The notes beneath the pieces are model-generated. The model saw nothing but the letters and a program-made list of their open reading frames with translations. It made no database searches and was not told the origin of the DNA. The position numbers were made by a program, and so were the translations under genes. 64,000 nucleotides of DNA from CAUYXS01 sp965248495 (lineage in GTDB: Bacteria > Chloroflexota > Dehalococcoidia > Lucifugimonadales > Australimonadaceae): contig CBDFJL010000003.1 of the NCBI GenBank assembly GCA_965248495.1, positions 186,001 through 250,000 of the forward strand, in the 5' to 3' direction. Below, piece after piece: positions 25,886 to 34,190 of the stretch. Within the stretch, counting starts at the first letter, position 1; each line of letters starts with the position of its first letter.

Positions 25886-26668
25886 ATGGCCTCCGGGTCC
25901 CAAACGATCGTGATCGTCGACGACGAGCATCGCTCGCCGATCATGGCCGCGGTGTCGGCTCGGCTGGTCGCTGAGGGCTGGAGCCCCGTCCCCGTCGTGC
26001 CGAGTCCTGACCGCCCCGTGACGGGGGATGACTTCGAGGATGCCGCGCTCCACGCCATCAGTGAACTATCGCCGGGCGCTGTGCTACTGGACGTGCGGTT
26101 CGGCGAGCACAAAGACGACCAGTTCAAGGGGCTATCGATTCTCCAGCGCATTACGGAGCAGCACCCAGATCTGCCCGTCTTGATGTTCACGCAATACGCT
26201 CGGGGCCCTGAGCGCGAGACGGCCGTCCGCTCGACCCTTGGGCGCGCCACCAAGGTCGATTTCGTAGACAAGCTGGCTAGCCCAGAGGAAGTGCTGCTGC
26301 GCCTACGCCGACTCGTCGGCACGACGCCCGCTTCGATCAGAGTCGGGGACCTTCTCATCGTGGATACCACGGCTCGATGCGTGTTCGCAGTCGTTTCCGG
26401 CGAACCGGAGATCGTGGCAGGCATCACTGGGATGCAGTTTGAGGTCCTCCGGGAGCTGGCAGCAACTTGGTACACGAGCCCCGGAGAGGTCGTACCCTTT
26501 AGCAAGCTTGAGCGCTACTCGGAAGGTGACGACCCGCGCGCTTCTCTTCGCGTCCGCGTTCGTGAAATAAAGGATGCAGTTGGGCAAGCGCTGGGTATCC
26601 GGTTCGGGGCGAGCGAGCTTATCGCTAACGTGCGAGACCAGGGCTACCGGCTGGTGCCGCCACGCTGA
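25886..26668 (+). CDS. Response regulator with winged-helix output domain
   Basis: A 260-residue protein. SQTIVIVDDEHRSPIMAAVS gives the acidic pair, AVLLDVRFGE the phosphoacceptor Asp (about residue 70), LPVLMFTQYA the Thr switch, and TKVDFVDKLASPEE the K-containing loop. The C-terminal part (MQFEVLRELAATWYTSPGEV, LRVRVREIKDAVGQALG, ELIANVRDQGYRLV) is the OmpR/PhoB-type wing with its final GYRL. The receiver is somewhat longer than usual (DRPVTGDDFEDAALHAISEL insert). It is immediately followed by a histidine kinase gene (5-bp gap), so the pair is one operon and probably works together. Confidence 0.88.
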   Translation: MASGSQTIVIVDDEHRSPIMAAVSARLVAEGWSPVPVVPSPDRPVTGDDFEDAALHAISELSPGAVLLDVRFGEHKDDQFKGLSILQRITEQHPDLPVLMFTQYARGPERETAVRSTLGRATKVDFVDKLASPEEVLLRLRRLVGTTPASIRVGDLLIVDTTARCVFAVVSGEPEIVAGITGMQFEVLRELAATWYTSPGEVVPFSKLERYSEGDDPRASLRVRVREIKDAVGQALGIRFGASELIANVRDQGYRLVPPR

Positions 26669-26673
26669 ATATC

Positions 26674-27669
26674 TTGGAATCCCGGCAGTTCGCTACGTCG
26701 CTGACCCTCGCCGCGGGGGCGCTGGTATCCCTGGGCGCATTGGCGCTGGTCCTCTCGCCTTTCCTCGGCCCATCGTTCTCCAGCTCCCTCTGGCAGATCG
26801 AGCCCCTCGCCTACATCGGGGGTCTACTGGTGATTGCGGGGCTGGGCGCATTCTTTATCGTGGGCTATGGGTTGCCGAAGCTGCGCGCCAGGAACAGCGA
26901 CGGCAGCACCGCAGGCAACTGGCACCAGGTCACACGCGAGCACTTCGCGCTGTTCCAGCACGACTTGGGGCGGCCGTTGGCGCGGATCGTTGGCAAGGAG
27001 CGCGAGCTACGGGCCGTGCTCAACGCCATCGACGCCACACCGAGTGCCGACAACACCGCCGCGCTCGCCTCCGCGAGCGGGCTGGTGAACAGCCTGTTGA
27101 GCGAAATCGAGATGCAGGCGCCCGCTTTTCGTCTAATGATGGCGAACATCGAGGTGTTGGTTCAGCTGGAGTCCCCAGACTGGAGAGCCAACAGCAGCGC
27201 CGTAGAGCCCGCGGCCATTCTGCGGCGAATCGTCGACCGCTACCTAGCGGTTGCCAACGAGGGACAAAAACGAGTCACCTGGTGGGCTGAGCCCCACGAG
27301 TTCGGCATCGTCCATGCGGACGCACCTGCCTTGGAGCATGTCGTAACCAACCTTGTCGATAACGCGGTGCGGCACGCGGCCAGTCAGGTGGAGGTTCGTA
27401 TCACTCGGAACCCGACCCACTTCTTCATCCGCGTTTGGGACGACGGCGAAGGCATCGACGAGCACTACCTTCCTCATTTGTTTGACCGTGGCTGGACAAC
27501 CGCTGCTTCCAGGGCGGAGGAACCGTCCAGCTCCGGCTTGGGGCTATTCATAGCCAAGACCATCGCCACGCGGTGTGGCGGCGACCTCACCGTGGAGACG
27601 ACCGCGAGCCCGAACCAAGACTCTCACACCGCCTTTCTGCTGAGCCTACCCGTGGGGCGTCCTGGGTAA
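26674..27669 (+). CDS. Membrane histidine kinase
   Basis: About 331 residues, apparently from TTG 26674, five bases after the response regulator. Two membrane helices (SLTLAAGALVSLGALALVLS; PLAYIGGLLVIAGLGAFFIV) lead into a HisKA-like helix REHFALFQHDLGRPLARIVG, where H is the phosphoacceptor (H-D-L-G-R-P-L in place of the commoner H-E-L-R-T-P-L). The ATPase has N box HVVTNLVDNAVRHAASQVEV, G1 VWDDGEGID, F box LFDRGWT and G2 SSGLGLFIAKTIA. There is almost no extracytoplasmic loop, so sensing is probably within or at the membrane. Cognate with the preceding regulator. Confidence 0.88.
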   Translation: MESRQFATSLTLAAGALVSLGALALVLSPFLGPSFSSSLWQIEPLAYIGGLLVIAGLGAFFIVGYGLPKLRARNSDGSTAGNWHQVTREHFALFQHDLGRPLARIVGKERELRAVLNAIDATPSADNTAALASASGLVNSLLSEIEMQAPAFRLMMANIEVLVQLESPDWRANSSAVEPAAILRRIVDRYLAVANEGQKRVTWWAEPHEFGIVHADAPALEHVVTNLVDNAVRHAASQVEVRITRNPTHFFIRVWDDGEGIDEHYLPHLFDRGWTTAASRAEEPSSSGLGLFIAKTIATRCGGDLTVETTASPNQDSHTAFLLSLPVGRPG

Positions 27670-27736
27670 CGCCCTCGTAATAGTCCACCTGCGACAATCA
27701 CGGGACCGCTTACTTCGCAGGCATGAATCGCTTCAA

Positions 27737-29503
27737 ATGAATAGACCCCTCACCACCGCGGGCCTGCTGCTCGCCCTGTCCCTCGTACTCGCAGCATGCG
27801 TGCAACAAACCGAACGACCCGGAACACAATCGACTCCTTCGGCGACCCCTTCGGCAAGCGGCGTGGTCCCGGAGCGGCCAACGCCGACACCTGTCCCCGA
27901 AGCCATCCAACGCGAATCGGACAGCCTTTTCGTAGAAGGCCGAGAATTGATCGCCGACGAGCGCTGGGCGGAGGCTGTGACGAAGTTTTCTGAGGTACTC
28001 GCCGCCACACCGGAGCGCACGCTGGCCTACTACCACCGCGGGCGCTCGCAGCGCGAGCTGGGCCGCGCCTTAGAGGCTGTAGGCGACCTGACGCGCAGCC
28101 TGGAACTGGACCCTGGCCTCGTCCAGGCCCACTACTACCGTGGGCGCGCCTACTTGGATCTCGAACAGTTTCCAGACGCCGTTTCTGATCTTGACGAGGC
28201 AATCGCCAGCGACCCGCAATTTGGCCAGGCCTTTTACTACCGTGGCCGCGCCCAGCTTAGTCTGGAGCGCTACACCGATGCTGTCGCAGACTTGAGCAGG
28301 GCGCTAGAGCTATCCCCGGATTCGAGCGCCTCTTACTACTATCGTGGACGCGCATACCTCGGTCTGAGCCGCTTTGATCAGGCGGAAGCTGACCTCAGCG
28401 AGGCCCTCGCGCTGGATGCCGGCCTAGGCCAGGCCTACTACTACCGTGGACGCGCGCACCTGAGCCTTGAGCGACAGACCGAAGCGATCGCCGATTTGAC
28501 CAGCGCTTTGCGGCTAAACCCTGGCCTGGACGCTGCTTACTACTACCGAGGGCGCGCTTATCACAGCTTGGAGCGGTACCCGGAGTCCATAAGCGACCTG
28601 ACCAAGGCTTTGGAGTCGGCGTCTCCCATCAGCGCAGCTCTCTACTATCGCGGCCGTGCCTACCTCAGCCTGGAGCGATACGCCGAGGCCATCGACGACC
28701 TCACAGAGACATTGGCAGCGGACCCGCAGCTCGGCGCGGCTCTCTACTATCGAGGGCGCGCCGATCTCAGCCTAGATCGAATCGATGAGGCCGCAGCCGA
28801 CCTCCACAGAGCAATCGAGGCCGATCCAGCCAATAGCGCCGCCTACTACTACCGAGGCAGGGCCTATCTTGGGTTAGGTCGGCTGGACGAAGCGGTCGCG
28901 GACCTCACGACGGCGATTGAATCCGACTCGGCCAGTGGCACCTACTACTATTACCGAGGCAGGGCCTACCGCGACCTCAGCCGGTTCGCCGATGCCATCG
29001 GTGACTTCAGCAAGGCGATCGAGGCGGACACGCAAAACTATTCGGCCTACTACTATCGAGGCCGGGCTCACAGAAGCCTGGAGCAGTACCCGGAGGCGTT
29101 GGCCGATCTCACGCGGGCAACTGAATTGTCACCCGCGCCCACGTTGGCCTACTACTACAAAGGGCGTGTCCACCGCAGCCTCATGCAGTACACCGAGGCC
29201 ATCGACGATTTCGATAAAGTCGTTGAGCTAGACTCCGCGTTCGCGCTGGCTTTCTACTATCGCGGGCGTGTGTACAGGAGCTTGGATCAACTCCCTGAGG
29301 GGATTGCCGACTTTAACCGCACACTCGCGCTAGACCCTACCTTCGGGCTGGCTCATTACTACCGTGCTCGTTCTTACGCAAGCCTAGGCCGGACCGCGGA
29401 TGCCATCGCCGAATACCAAGAGCTGATAGCAATATCGACCGACGAGACACTCTTGGAATTGGCCAAAGCGGGACTTCGAACACTCGGCATCATCCTGCCG
29501 TAG
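27737..29503 (+). CDS. TPR-repeat lipoprotein with about 14 near-identical repeats
   Basis: A 588-residue protein with a lipoprotein signal (LLALSLVLAACVQQ), a Pro/Thr linker, then about 14-15 tandem 34-residue TPR units. Each has the strikingly constant core YYYRGRAY-L-x-L-E-R-Y-x-E-A-I-x-D-L and an acidic end (D-P). The repetition at protein level is much stronger than in most TPR proteins and the third Y of YYYRGRA is nearly invariant, so the units probably arose by recent duplication. TPR arrays present a scaffold for partner proteins; here it would face the outside of the inner membrane. It follows the two-component pair at 67 bp. The partner is unknown. Confidence 0.9.
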   Translation: MNRPLTTAGLLLALSLVLAACVQQTERPGTQSTPSATPSASGVVPERPTPTPVPEAIQRESDSLFVEGRELIADERWAEAVTKFSEVLAATPERTLAYYHRGRSQRELGRALEAVGDLTRSLELDPGLVQAHYYRGRAYLDLEQFPDAVSDLDEAIASDPQFGQAFYYRGRAQLSLERYTDAVADLSRALELSPDSSASYYYRGRAYLGLSRFDQAEADLSEALALDAGLGQAYYYRGRAHLSLERQTEAIADLTSALRLNPGLDAAYYYRGRAYHSLERYPESISDLTKALESASPISAALYYRGRAYLSLERYAEAIDDLTETLAADPQLGAALYYRGRADLSLDRIDEAAADLHRAIEADPANSAAYYYRGRAYLGLGRLDEAVADLTTAIESDSASGTYYYYRGRAYRDLSRFADAIGDFSKAIEADTQNYSAYYYRGRAHRSLEQYPEALADLTRATELSPAPTLAYYYKGRVHRSLMQYTEAIDDFDKVVELDSAFALAFYYRGRVYRSLDQLPEGIADFNRTLALDPTFGLAHYYRARSYASLGRTADAIAEYQELIAISTDETLLELAKAGLRTLGIILP

Positions 29504-29631
29504 TAAATGGCACTGTCCATGAACCCATGCAACCCAGCCGAAAAGTCAGGTGGCCGCCGTAACACAGCGGTAAGGCTTCCAGCGGCAAACTCTTCACATA
29601 GTCCCGTTCGGTGGGATGAGGAGAGGACATT
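29504..29631. other. Intergenic 128 bp, no gene seen
   Basis: No open frame or clear hairpin terminator. GATGAGGAGAGG before ATG 29632 is the ribosome site of the next gene. Confidence 0.4.
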
Positions 29632-30144
29632 ATGAGTTTACCAATAGGCCAACTGGCAGCCCGAATGCTCGGCGTATCCGCGGTGGCCTTGCTGTTGGCG
29701 GGCGGGTTGGCAGTAGCGCAGGGTTATGACGGCAGCCTCGGCGGCAAGAGCATCTTCGCCTTGGCAATCGCCAAGGCTGACCATGAGGACGACGAAGGCG
29801 GTGATGGCGAGGGAGTTGAGGATGAGGAGAGCGCCGAAGGTGCTACAGCCGGCGCTGAGTCCGGGGCCAGCCCCGCGTCTCCCGACAGCCCCGCGTCTCC
29901 TGACAGCCCCGCGTCTCCCGACAGCCCCGCGTCTCCCGACAGCCCCGCGTCTCCCGACAGCCCCGCGTCTCCCGACAGCCCCGCGTCTCCCGACAGCCCC
30001 GCGTCTCCCGAGAGCCCCGCGTCTCCTGAGGAGCCCAGTTCTGCTGAGGAACCCACGTCCGCTGATGCGAGCGGCGACCCTGACGAGACTGACGAGCCGG
30101 ATGAGACGCCGACGCCGTCACCTTCTCCCTCGGCCACGCCCTAG
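29632..30144 (+). CDS. Secreted low-complexity protein with PASPDS repeats
   Basis: A 170-residue protein with a signal peptide (AARMLGVSAVALLLAGGLAV, cut after AQG), an acidic section (EDDEGGDGEGVEDEESAEG), nine or so copies of the hexapeptide PASPDS, and a Glu/Asp/Pro-rich end. No folded domain is visible. It resembles extended cell-wall or envelope spacers. It may ride on the TPR lipoprotein transcript, since its ribosome site lies 128 bp downstream. Repeat-array length is expected to vary between strains. Confidence 0.7.
   Translation: MSLPIGQLAARMLGVSAVALLLAGGLAVAQGYDGSLGGKSIFALAIAKADHEDDEGGDGEGVEDEESAEGATAGAESGASPASPDSPASPDSPASPDSPASPDSPASPDSPASPDSPASPDSPASPESPASPEEPSSAEEPTSADASGDPDETDEPDETPTPSPSPSATP
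29872..30016 (+). repeat. Tandem 18-bp repeat encoding PASPDS
   Basis: About eight almost perfect head-to-tail copies of an 18-bp unit, CCCGCGTCTCCCGACAGC, with the last copy changed to GAGAGC. The copies are identical enough to have expanded recently by slippage or recombination. Exact copy number is sensitive to assembly. Confidence 0.9.
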
Positions 30145-30168
30145 GCGCGCAGCGCCGGACCCAGAAGA

Positions 30169-31416
30169 ATGAAAACCGAGGTGGGCTCCGTATCCATACC
30201 TCCCCTAGAGCCAGAATTGAGGCTCCCGGTGGATGCGGGGCTCCCTGGGCTTTCTTCTCTCTTCGATAACGAGTGGGTGTGGCGTGCCTTCTGTGACCAC
30301 TTCGGTGAGCCGGAAGAAGCGCCCCGGCGCATCCGCGCTCTCCACCTCACCTATGAGCCCGGAGTCCGGGCTCTGGTGGGCTACGCAGCAGAATGGCGCT
30401 GGGACGAGTGGATAGTCGATGGCCAGTTCGCGGTCGAGCTGGCTGCTGGTAAGCCGGCACGCCTCTTTCGGTATCCAGACGACCCACACTTGCCCGGACT
30501 CCCCAAGGCGTCCTCAGCGGCGGACGCCCATCAACTGCTCGCCAAACACGCGTCGATCTCGCCGTATCGCGTGCGAACCGAATTGGTCCGCTACCGGCAC
30601 GGCACGCGCGCTGTGTTGCGGCACATAGCCACCTGGCGCCAGGCGCGTATGGGCAAGATGACCTTCTTCGCTCGGGTAATGCCGCCAAAGCGGGTAGAGC
30701 GCTTGCTCGCCGCAGCCGAGGTTGCTGCCCACTCCGACTTCCTGTTGCCTCGCATCGCCGGATGCTGGGCCGAAGGTGGGGTCGTCTGGCTAACCGGTGT
30801 GCCCGGAGGCACGGTGCGAAAAGCCATCCGCCATGGGAGTCCGCCAGACCCCGATCAAGTCCTGGATGGGCTGTCTCCCTTGTGGCTCACGCCCATGGGC
30901 CAAGGACTAGGGCGTCCTCTGGATGTCCTGGGCGGATTCAAGATGACGGAGCGCATCCTCTCGCAGGTGTTGGAGAGCGAACGAGCGCGAGAGATTCTTC
31001 AGCGCGCGGTCGCGGAGCTCAGGCCATTCGCCGAAGGGTGGCGGCCCTTAGCCACAGCTCACAACGACTTCTACGATGACCAGCTCTTGGTAACGCCGAC
31101 GGGTGAGCTGGCGCTCGTTGACTTCGAGGAGGCTGGGCCGGGCGACCCGGTGATCGACATCGGCAACATGCTGGCCCACCTGCATTGGATGGCGCGGTTC
31201 GGGAGCGACGGGGACGCGTACGAGACTTACCGAAGCAGGATGAGGGCCGCTGCCTTGGCGCGTTTCGCCTGGGACCCGCGCGAGTTGGACACCCGCGAGG
31301 CGTTCGCACTGTTCCGGCTGGCCGCCGGCCCCGTTCGGCAGCTCCAGCGCGACTGGGAGCAGCGCCTAGAAGCAGCCCTTGGCCTAGCGGCGGAAGTCCT
31401 AGGGCTGAGTGTCTAG
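30169..31416 (+). CDS. APH-fold (aminoglycoside/choline kinase-like) phosphotransferase
   Basis: A 415-residue protein. The catalytic loop is TAHNDFYDDQLLVTPTGELA (H-x-D in place, the last Asn replaced by Gln), and the metal-binding motif is LVDFEEAGPGDPVIDIGNML, with Asp and Glu as in the APH family. The N-lobe includes VRTELVRYRHGTRAVLRHIA, so the fold is complete. Such kinases phosphorylate choline, sugars, thiamine or antibiotics; nothing here picks one. Length is above the 260-300 residue average because of an N-terminal extension. The gene ends 20 bp before a tmRNA-like site. Confidence 0.8.
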   Translation: MKTEVGSVSIPPLEPELRLPVDAGLPGLSSLFDNEWVWRAFCDHFGEPEEAPRRIRALHLTYEPGVRALVGYAAEWRWDEWIVDGQFAVELAAGKPARLFRYPDDPHLPGLPKASSAADAHQLLAKHASISPYRVRTELVRYRHGTRAVLRHIATWRQARMGKMTFFARVMPPKRVERLLAAAEVAAHSDFLLPRIAGCWAEGGVVWLTGVPGGTVRKAIRHGSPPDPDQVLDGLSPLWLTPMGQGLGRPLDVLGGFKMTERILSQVLESERAREILQRAVAELRPFAEGWRPLATAHNDFYDDQLLVTPTGELALVDFEEAGPGDPVIDIGNMLAHLHWMARFGSDGDAYETYRSRMRAAALARFAWDPRELDTREAFALFRLAAGPVRQLQRDWEQRLEAALGLAAEVLGLSV

Positions 31417-31436
31417 CAGGTCGGTGTTCAGGGCAT

Positions 31437-31475
31437 AGATCGACTCTCCCCCATCTCCACCATGAACACGACAAC
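31437..31475 (+). repeat. tmRNA-3'-end-like site 3 (with terminator)
   Basis: AGATCGACTCTCCCCCATCT then CCACCATGAACACGAC. This is the copy with an intact CCA and continuing GAACACGAC, followed by a hairpin with a T-rich end. No tmRNA 5' half or tag-peptide frame is present in the preceding 300 bp, which is the APH gene. It is therefore only the 3' end. Confidence 0.6.
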
Positions 31476-31477
31476 CG

Positions 31478-31510
31478 CCCTGGAATCATCGTTCGAGGGC
31501 CGTTTCCACG
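31478..31510 (+). terminator. Hairpin after tmRNA-like site 3
   Basis: GCCCTGGAA / TTCGAGGGC (8 of 9 paired) with loop TCATCG, then CGTTTCC. It is a diverged copy of the hairpin at 14346-14375. It would also serve as the terminator of the APH gene. Confidence 0.6.
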
Positions 31511-31632
31511 AAGCAACGACAACCGGCTTCAGGCCCAGTCCTTTTGTCGCTCTGTTCCACACGAAAAGGCCGTGCCGCCGACTTGGGCTATCATGCGCGA
31601 ACTAACGCGAACTAAGTGGAAGGTGGGTTTCC

Positions 31633-32589
31633 ATGCACCTCGCTGGGCTTTTGAACCTGGGTCTGCGCACCTGGCTCGTGGTCCTCACGACGGCTGTCGT
31701 GCTCGTCGCGACGGGTGCGGTGTTCGCCACGGGTTCTATCCCCGATTCCGACGGCGCGATCAACGGATGCTATTTGGATTCCGGCGGAAGCGGAGATGAA
31801 GATGGAGACGAGGACGACGACGATGATCGAGAGGGACGGGGCGGTCAAGGCCAACTTCGTGTGGTCTCTGACCCGGCTGAGTGTCACCAGGATGAGACAG
31901 CGATCTCGTGGAACCAGGTCGGTACCGAGGGTCCAATCGGTCCTACCGGGCCGGTAGGACCGCCGGGCACTGACGGCGGAGACTCGACAGTCGCTTGTGC
32001 GTTGGCCGAGCAGCTCGCGGCCCTGTTGCCCGACTTCGTGGTTCCGAATGATTGTGCGCCACCGCCACCCCCACCCCCTCCGAGCGCTTTCCCGGCTCCG
32101 CAGGTTTCGGTACTGCTCCTACAGCAACTGCCCGACGGCATCCGTGCCTTCGCGAGCGGTACCACGGAGCCTGGTGCGACGGTAACAGTGTTCGTCGATG
32201 GTACGTGCACGAGCCCGCTGTCGGCTTTGGCACCTGGCTTCCCGATCGGGGAGTTCGATCCTGCTGGACCTGACGGGGCCTTTAGCATTGACGTGGTCTT
32301 CCCTCTGTCGTCCGGTTTCTCGCTGGAGCTGCTCGCTTCCCTGCTGGCCGCGCCAGGACTCAGCGCACAAGCAACAGGCAGCCTGGGCGTCTCGGATTGC
32401 TCCCCGCCGTTTGGGTCCCCACTGGGTGCAGCAGACGATTTCGACGGCGACGGCGTGTCCAACCTCGTCGACAATTGCCCATTCGAATTCAACCCCGCTC
32501 AGGAAGACAACGACGGCGACGGCTTGGGTAACGTCTGCGACTCGACACCTGGCGCACCCCCTGTCGGCGGCGGCGGCCCTGTACCCTAG
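31633..32589 (+). CDS. Secreted protein with collagen-like and thrombospondin type-3 (calcium-binding) segments
   Basis: A 318-residue protein. An N-terminal membrane or signal helix (WLVVLTTAVVLVATGAVFAT) is followed by a very acidic stretch, a short collagen-like GPIGPTGPVGPPGTDG, a Pro run (PPPPPPPP), an Ig/PKD-like part with an exported-protein look (GTTEPGATVTVFVDGTC), and a C-terminal thrombospondin type-3 repeat: DDFDGDGVSNLVDNCPFEFN and DNDGDGLGNVCD. The D-x-D-G-D-G motifs bind calcium. It is likely surface-exposed and may be an adhesive or spacer protein. Together with the preceding low-complexity gene it suggests an envelope-decoration block. Confidence 0.82.
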   Translation: MHLAGLLNLGLRTWLVVLTTAVVLVATGAVFATGSIPDSDGAINGCYLDSGGSGDEDGDEDDDDDREGRGGQGQLRVVSDPAECHQDETAISWNQVGTEGPIGPTGPVGPPGTDGGDSTVACALAEQLAALLPDFVVPNDCAPPPPPPPPSAFPAPQVSVLLLQQLPDGIRAFASGTTEPGATVTVFVDGTCTSPLSALAPGFPIGEFDPAGPDGAFSIDVVFPLSSGFSLELLASLLAAPGLSAQATGSLGVSDCSPPFGSPLGAADDFDGDGVSNLVDNCPFEFNPAQEDNDGDGLGNVCDSTPGAPPVGGGGPVP

Positions 32590-32764
32590 GCGACACGAGC
32601 GGAGCGCGAGGAGCGAACGTCAACGTTCGTGGCGGTGCTCCGTTGGCGGTTCTCGTTCCGACGCCAAATAGGTTTCCTTTTCGAGCGTGCCGCACGGGCT
32701 GGTCGTTTGCGGCGAAACCAAAGGGATGGGGCCGAGTGCCCTTTCGGAGCGCGTGAGTTGTTGA

Positions 32765-32876
32765 GGGCGGCAGGCAAGGATCAGCCACCGGCCGTGATAT
32801 CGCACGATCAGGCAAAGGCGCGATCAGCGGTTGTCATGCTGGGATGTCTCGATCTAGCTGGAGCGAGACGCGAGCG
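32765..32876 (+). repeat. 112-bp repeat shared with 61238-61347
   Basis: GGCGGCAGGCAAGGATCAGC, CACCGGCCGTGATATCGCA, GGCAAAGGCGCGATCAGCGG, then TGGGATGTCTCGATC. The two copies are nearly identical (a handful of changes) and in the same orientation. In both, one frame reads GKDQPPAVISHD then AKARSAVV then LGCLD, so the sequence could be the end of a gene or only coincidentally open. The rest of 32590-32902 has no clear gene; 32740 has CCCTTTCGGAGCGC, a short motif also found at other intergenic repeats. Confidence 0.75.
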
Positions 32877-32902
32877 CGGTTGAATCACGTTGAGGAGAGA
32901 AC

Positions 32903-33817
32903 ATGGGTTTAGGTAACGGCTCGGATGCGGAGAGTTTGGAGTTCACTTTTAAATACAACCCACCGGTAGACGTGGCGGTTGCTGAACGAGTATTGAAGGA
33001 GGTCAAGGAGATCCTCAACGGATTGGGGATCGTGTTTCTACTCTCTTCCGGAACGTGTCTGGGGGCGGTTCGAGATGGGGCGATTATCGTCTGGGACGAC
33101 GACCTCGACATCATGTCAGTGATCGGTGCTAATGGCCTAACTGATGCGAAGGTGGATGTAGCGTTAGCGGTGTTCCGGGATCGTGGATACTTTATTTACG
33201 CGCCGGACGGAGCACACCGTGCCTTCTCGATGATCAAGGACTATGTCCGCATAGGCTGGGATTGCTATGCGTGCGAGCCTGCCTTGGGCGTCGACCAGCA
33301 GGGCGAAAACAGCGTGCTGGTGTACCCGAAGCAGGAGATTCCACTTCGGTTGCTGATACAGCCGAAAGAGATTGCGTTCTTGGCGGAGCGCTTTCTAGTG
33401 CCCAACCCCCCTGAGGAATATTTGCGTTTGAAGTATGGCGAGGCTTGGCGAACGCCCAAGCGGGCAGGAGAGTACGAGCTCGATGCTGTGGAGAAGATCC
33501 CTGGTAAGGCGGTGGACGGCTCTCCCTGCAAGCTTCGCGTGCTCGACGATGCAGGCGAGCCCGTAGCAGGTGCCGAGGTGGTGTTGGTGGGTTGGGGGCG
33601 GTCGACGACCAATACCGGCGGTTACACAGAAGTGATGCTACCGCGTGCTGATTGGTATGCGCTCGTGATTCGATTTCCGGGCCACGAGCAGGTGTTGTAC
33701 ATGGAGCGGTTGAAGCCTGAGATCACATTTGTATACCGAGCGGACTCGGCCGCCAAGGCAGCGGAGGTTGCGGGAGGCACAGTCGGGACGCTGGGAAACC
33801 TACTTACACGAGAGTAA
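32903..33817 (+). CDS. LicD-like nucleotidyltransferase-fold protein with a C-terminal carboxypeptidase-regulatory-like domain
   Basis: A 304-residue protein (GAGGAGAGAA upstream). FLLSSGTCLGAVRDGAIIVW followed by DDDLDIM is the LicD signature (G-T-x-L-G-x-x-R-x-x-x-x-I-x-W-D-D-D-x-D) that binds metal and transfers phosphocholine or similar groups to cell-surface sugars. RLKYGEAWRTPKRAG supports it as the usual Y-G-x-x-W-x-x-P ending of that domain. After residue 205 a separate beta-sandwich follows, CKLRVLDDAGEPVAGAEVVL, as in CarboxypepD_reg. This pairing of domains is unusual. Function is likely surface-glycan decoration. Confidence 0.82.
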   Translation: MGLGNGSDAESLEFTFKYNPPVDVAVAERVLKEVKEILNGLGIVFLLSSGTCLGAVRDGAIIVWDDDLDIMSVIGANGLTDAKVDVALAVFRDRGYFIYAPDGAHRAFSMIKDYVRIGWDCYACEPALGVDQQGENSVLVYPKQEIPLRLLIQPKEIAFLAERFLVPNPPEEYLRLKYGEAWRTPKRAGEYELDAVEKIPGKAVDGSPCKLRVLDDAGEPVAGAEVVLVGWGRSTTNTGGYTEVMLPRADWYALVIRFPGHEQVLYMERLKPEITFVYRADSAAKAAEVAGGTVGTLGNLLTRE

Positions 33818-33940
33818 TTTCTGCCAACGTACCAAACCGTCGCGGGCATACCACAACCCCAAACGCAAATTGATAAGCCCTGCCCCTACTTACATCTACT
33901 AACCCTTTCCAGCACCATCGCCCTTAGCTACCAACGTCGG
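33818..33940. other. Short AT-richer intergenic stretch, no gene seen
   Basis: Between the LicD-like gene and recombinase remnant 9; lower GC than the neighbourhood (for example AACGCAAATTGATAAGC), without an open frame or clear terminator. It could hold a promoter for downstream sequence, but I cannot define one. Confidence 0.35.
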
Positions 33941-34092
33941 CAGACCGTCGGCTCCCTACCCGTCCGCGTGCGCTCGTTCCTCGAGGACGTCCAGGCCTTC
34001 GACACGCGCCGAGCCAAGGCCCTGCTTCAGACGATCTTGCAGGCGGCCCACACCTACCGCGACGGCCGGATCGAGCTGGAGTTCAGGAGCTA
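33941..34092 (+). pseudogene. Serine-recombinase 3'-end remnant 9
   Basis: RQTVGSLPVRVRSFLEDVQA, FDTRRAKALLQTILQAAHTY, RDGRIELEFRS, after which the stop is missing and the frame reads on for about 48 codons. It lies 100 bp before the LuxR regulator start. Close in sequence to remnant 8 (25132). Confidence 0.9.
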
Positions 34093-34190
34093 CGGACAGC
34101 CCGAGGGTCCGCAATTCCCCTGCCTGCAGCCGCCGCGGACGCCAACTCTTTGCTACGCCGCGATGAGCGTCCTCGGCGTAGGATTCCCCC

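Noticed and set aside
25783..26505. A minus-strand gene of 240 codons
   Set aside because: It is opposite the response regulator, is rich in Ser/Arg/Thr as expected of antisense GC-rich coding DNA, and has no recognisable domain.
27900..29450. CRISPR or satellite-like repeat at DNA level
   Set aside because: The periodicity (102 bp) is that of 34-residue TPR units in an open reading frame.
29872..30016. CRISPR-like array
   Set aside because: The 18-bp units are contiguous without spacers and in frame inside a protein-coding gene.
31437..31475. A complete tmRNA gene ending here
   Set aside because: The 300 bp before the site are the coding end of the APH-fold gene. No GGGGATG-type 5' end or tag-peptide frame is visible.
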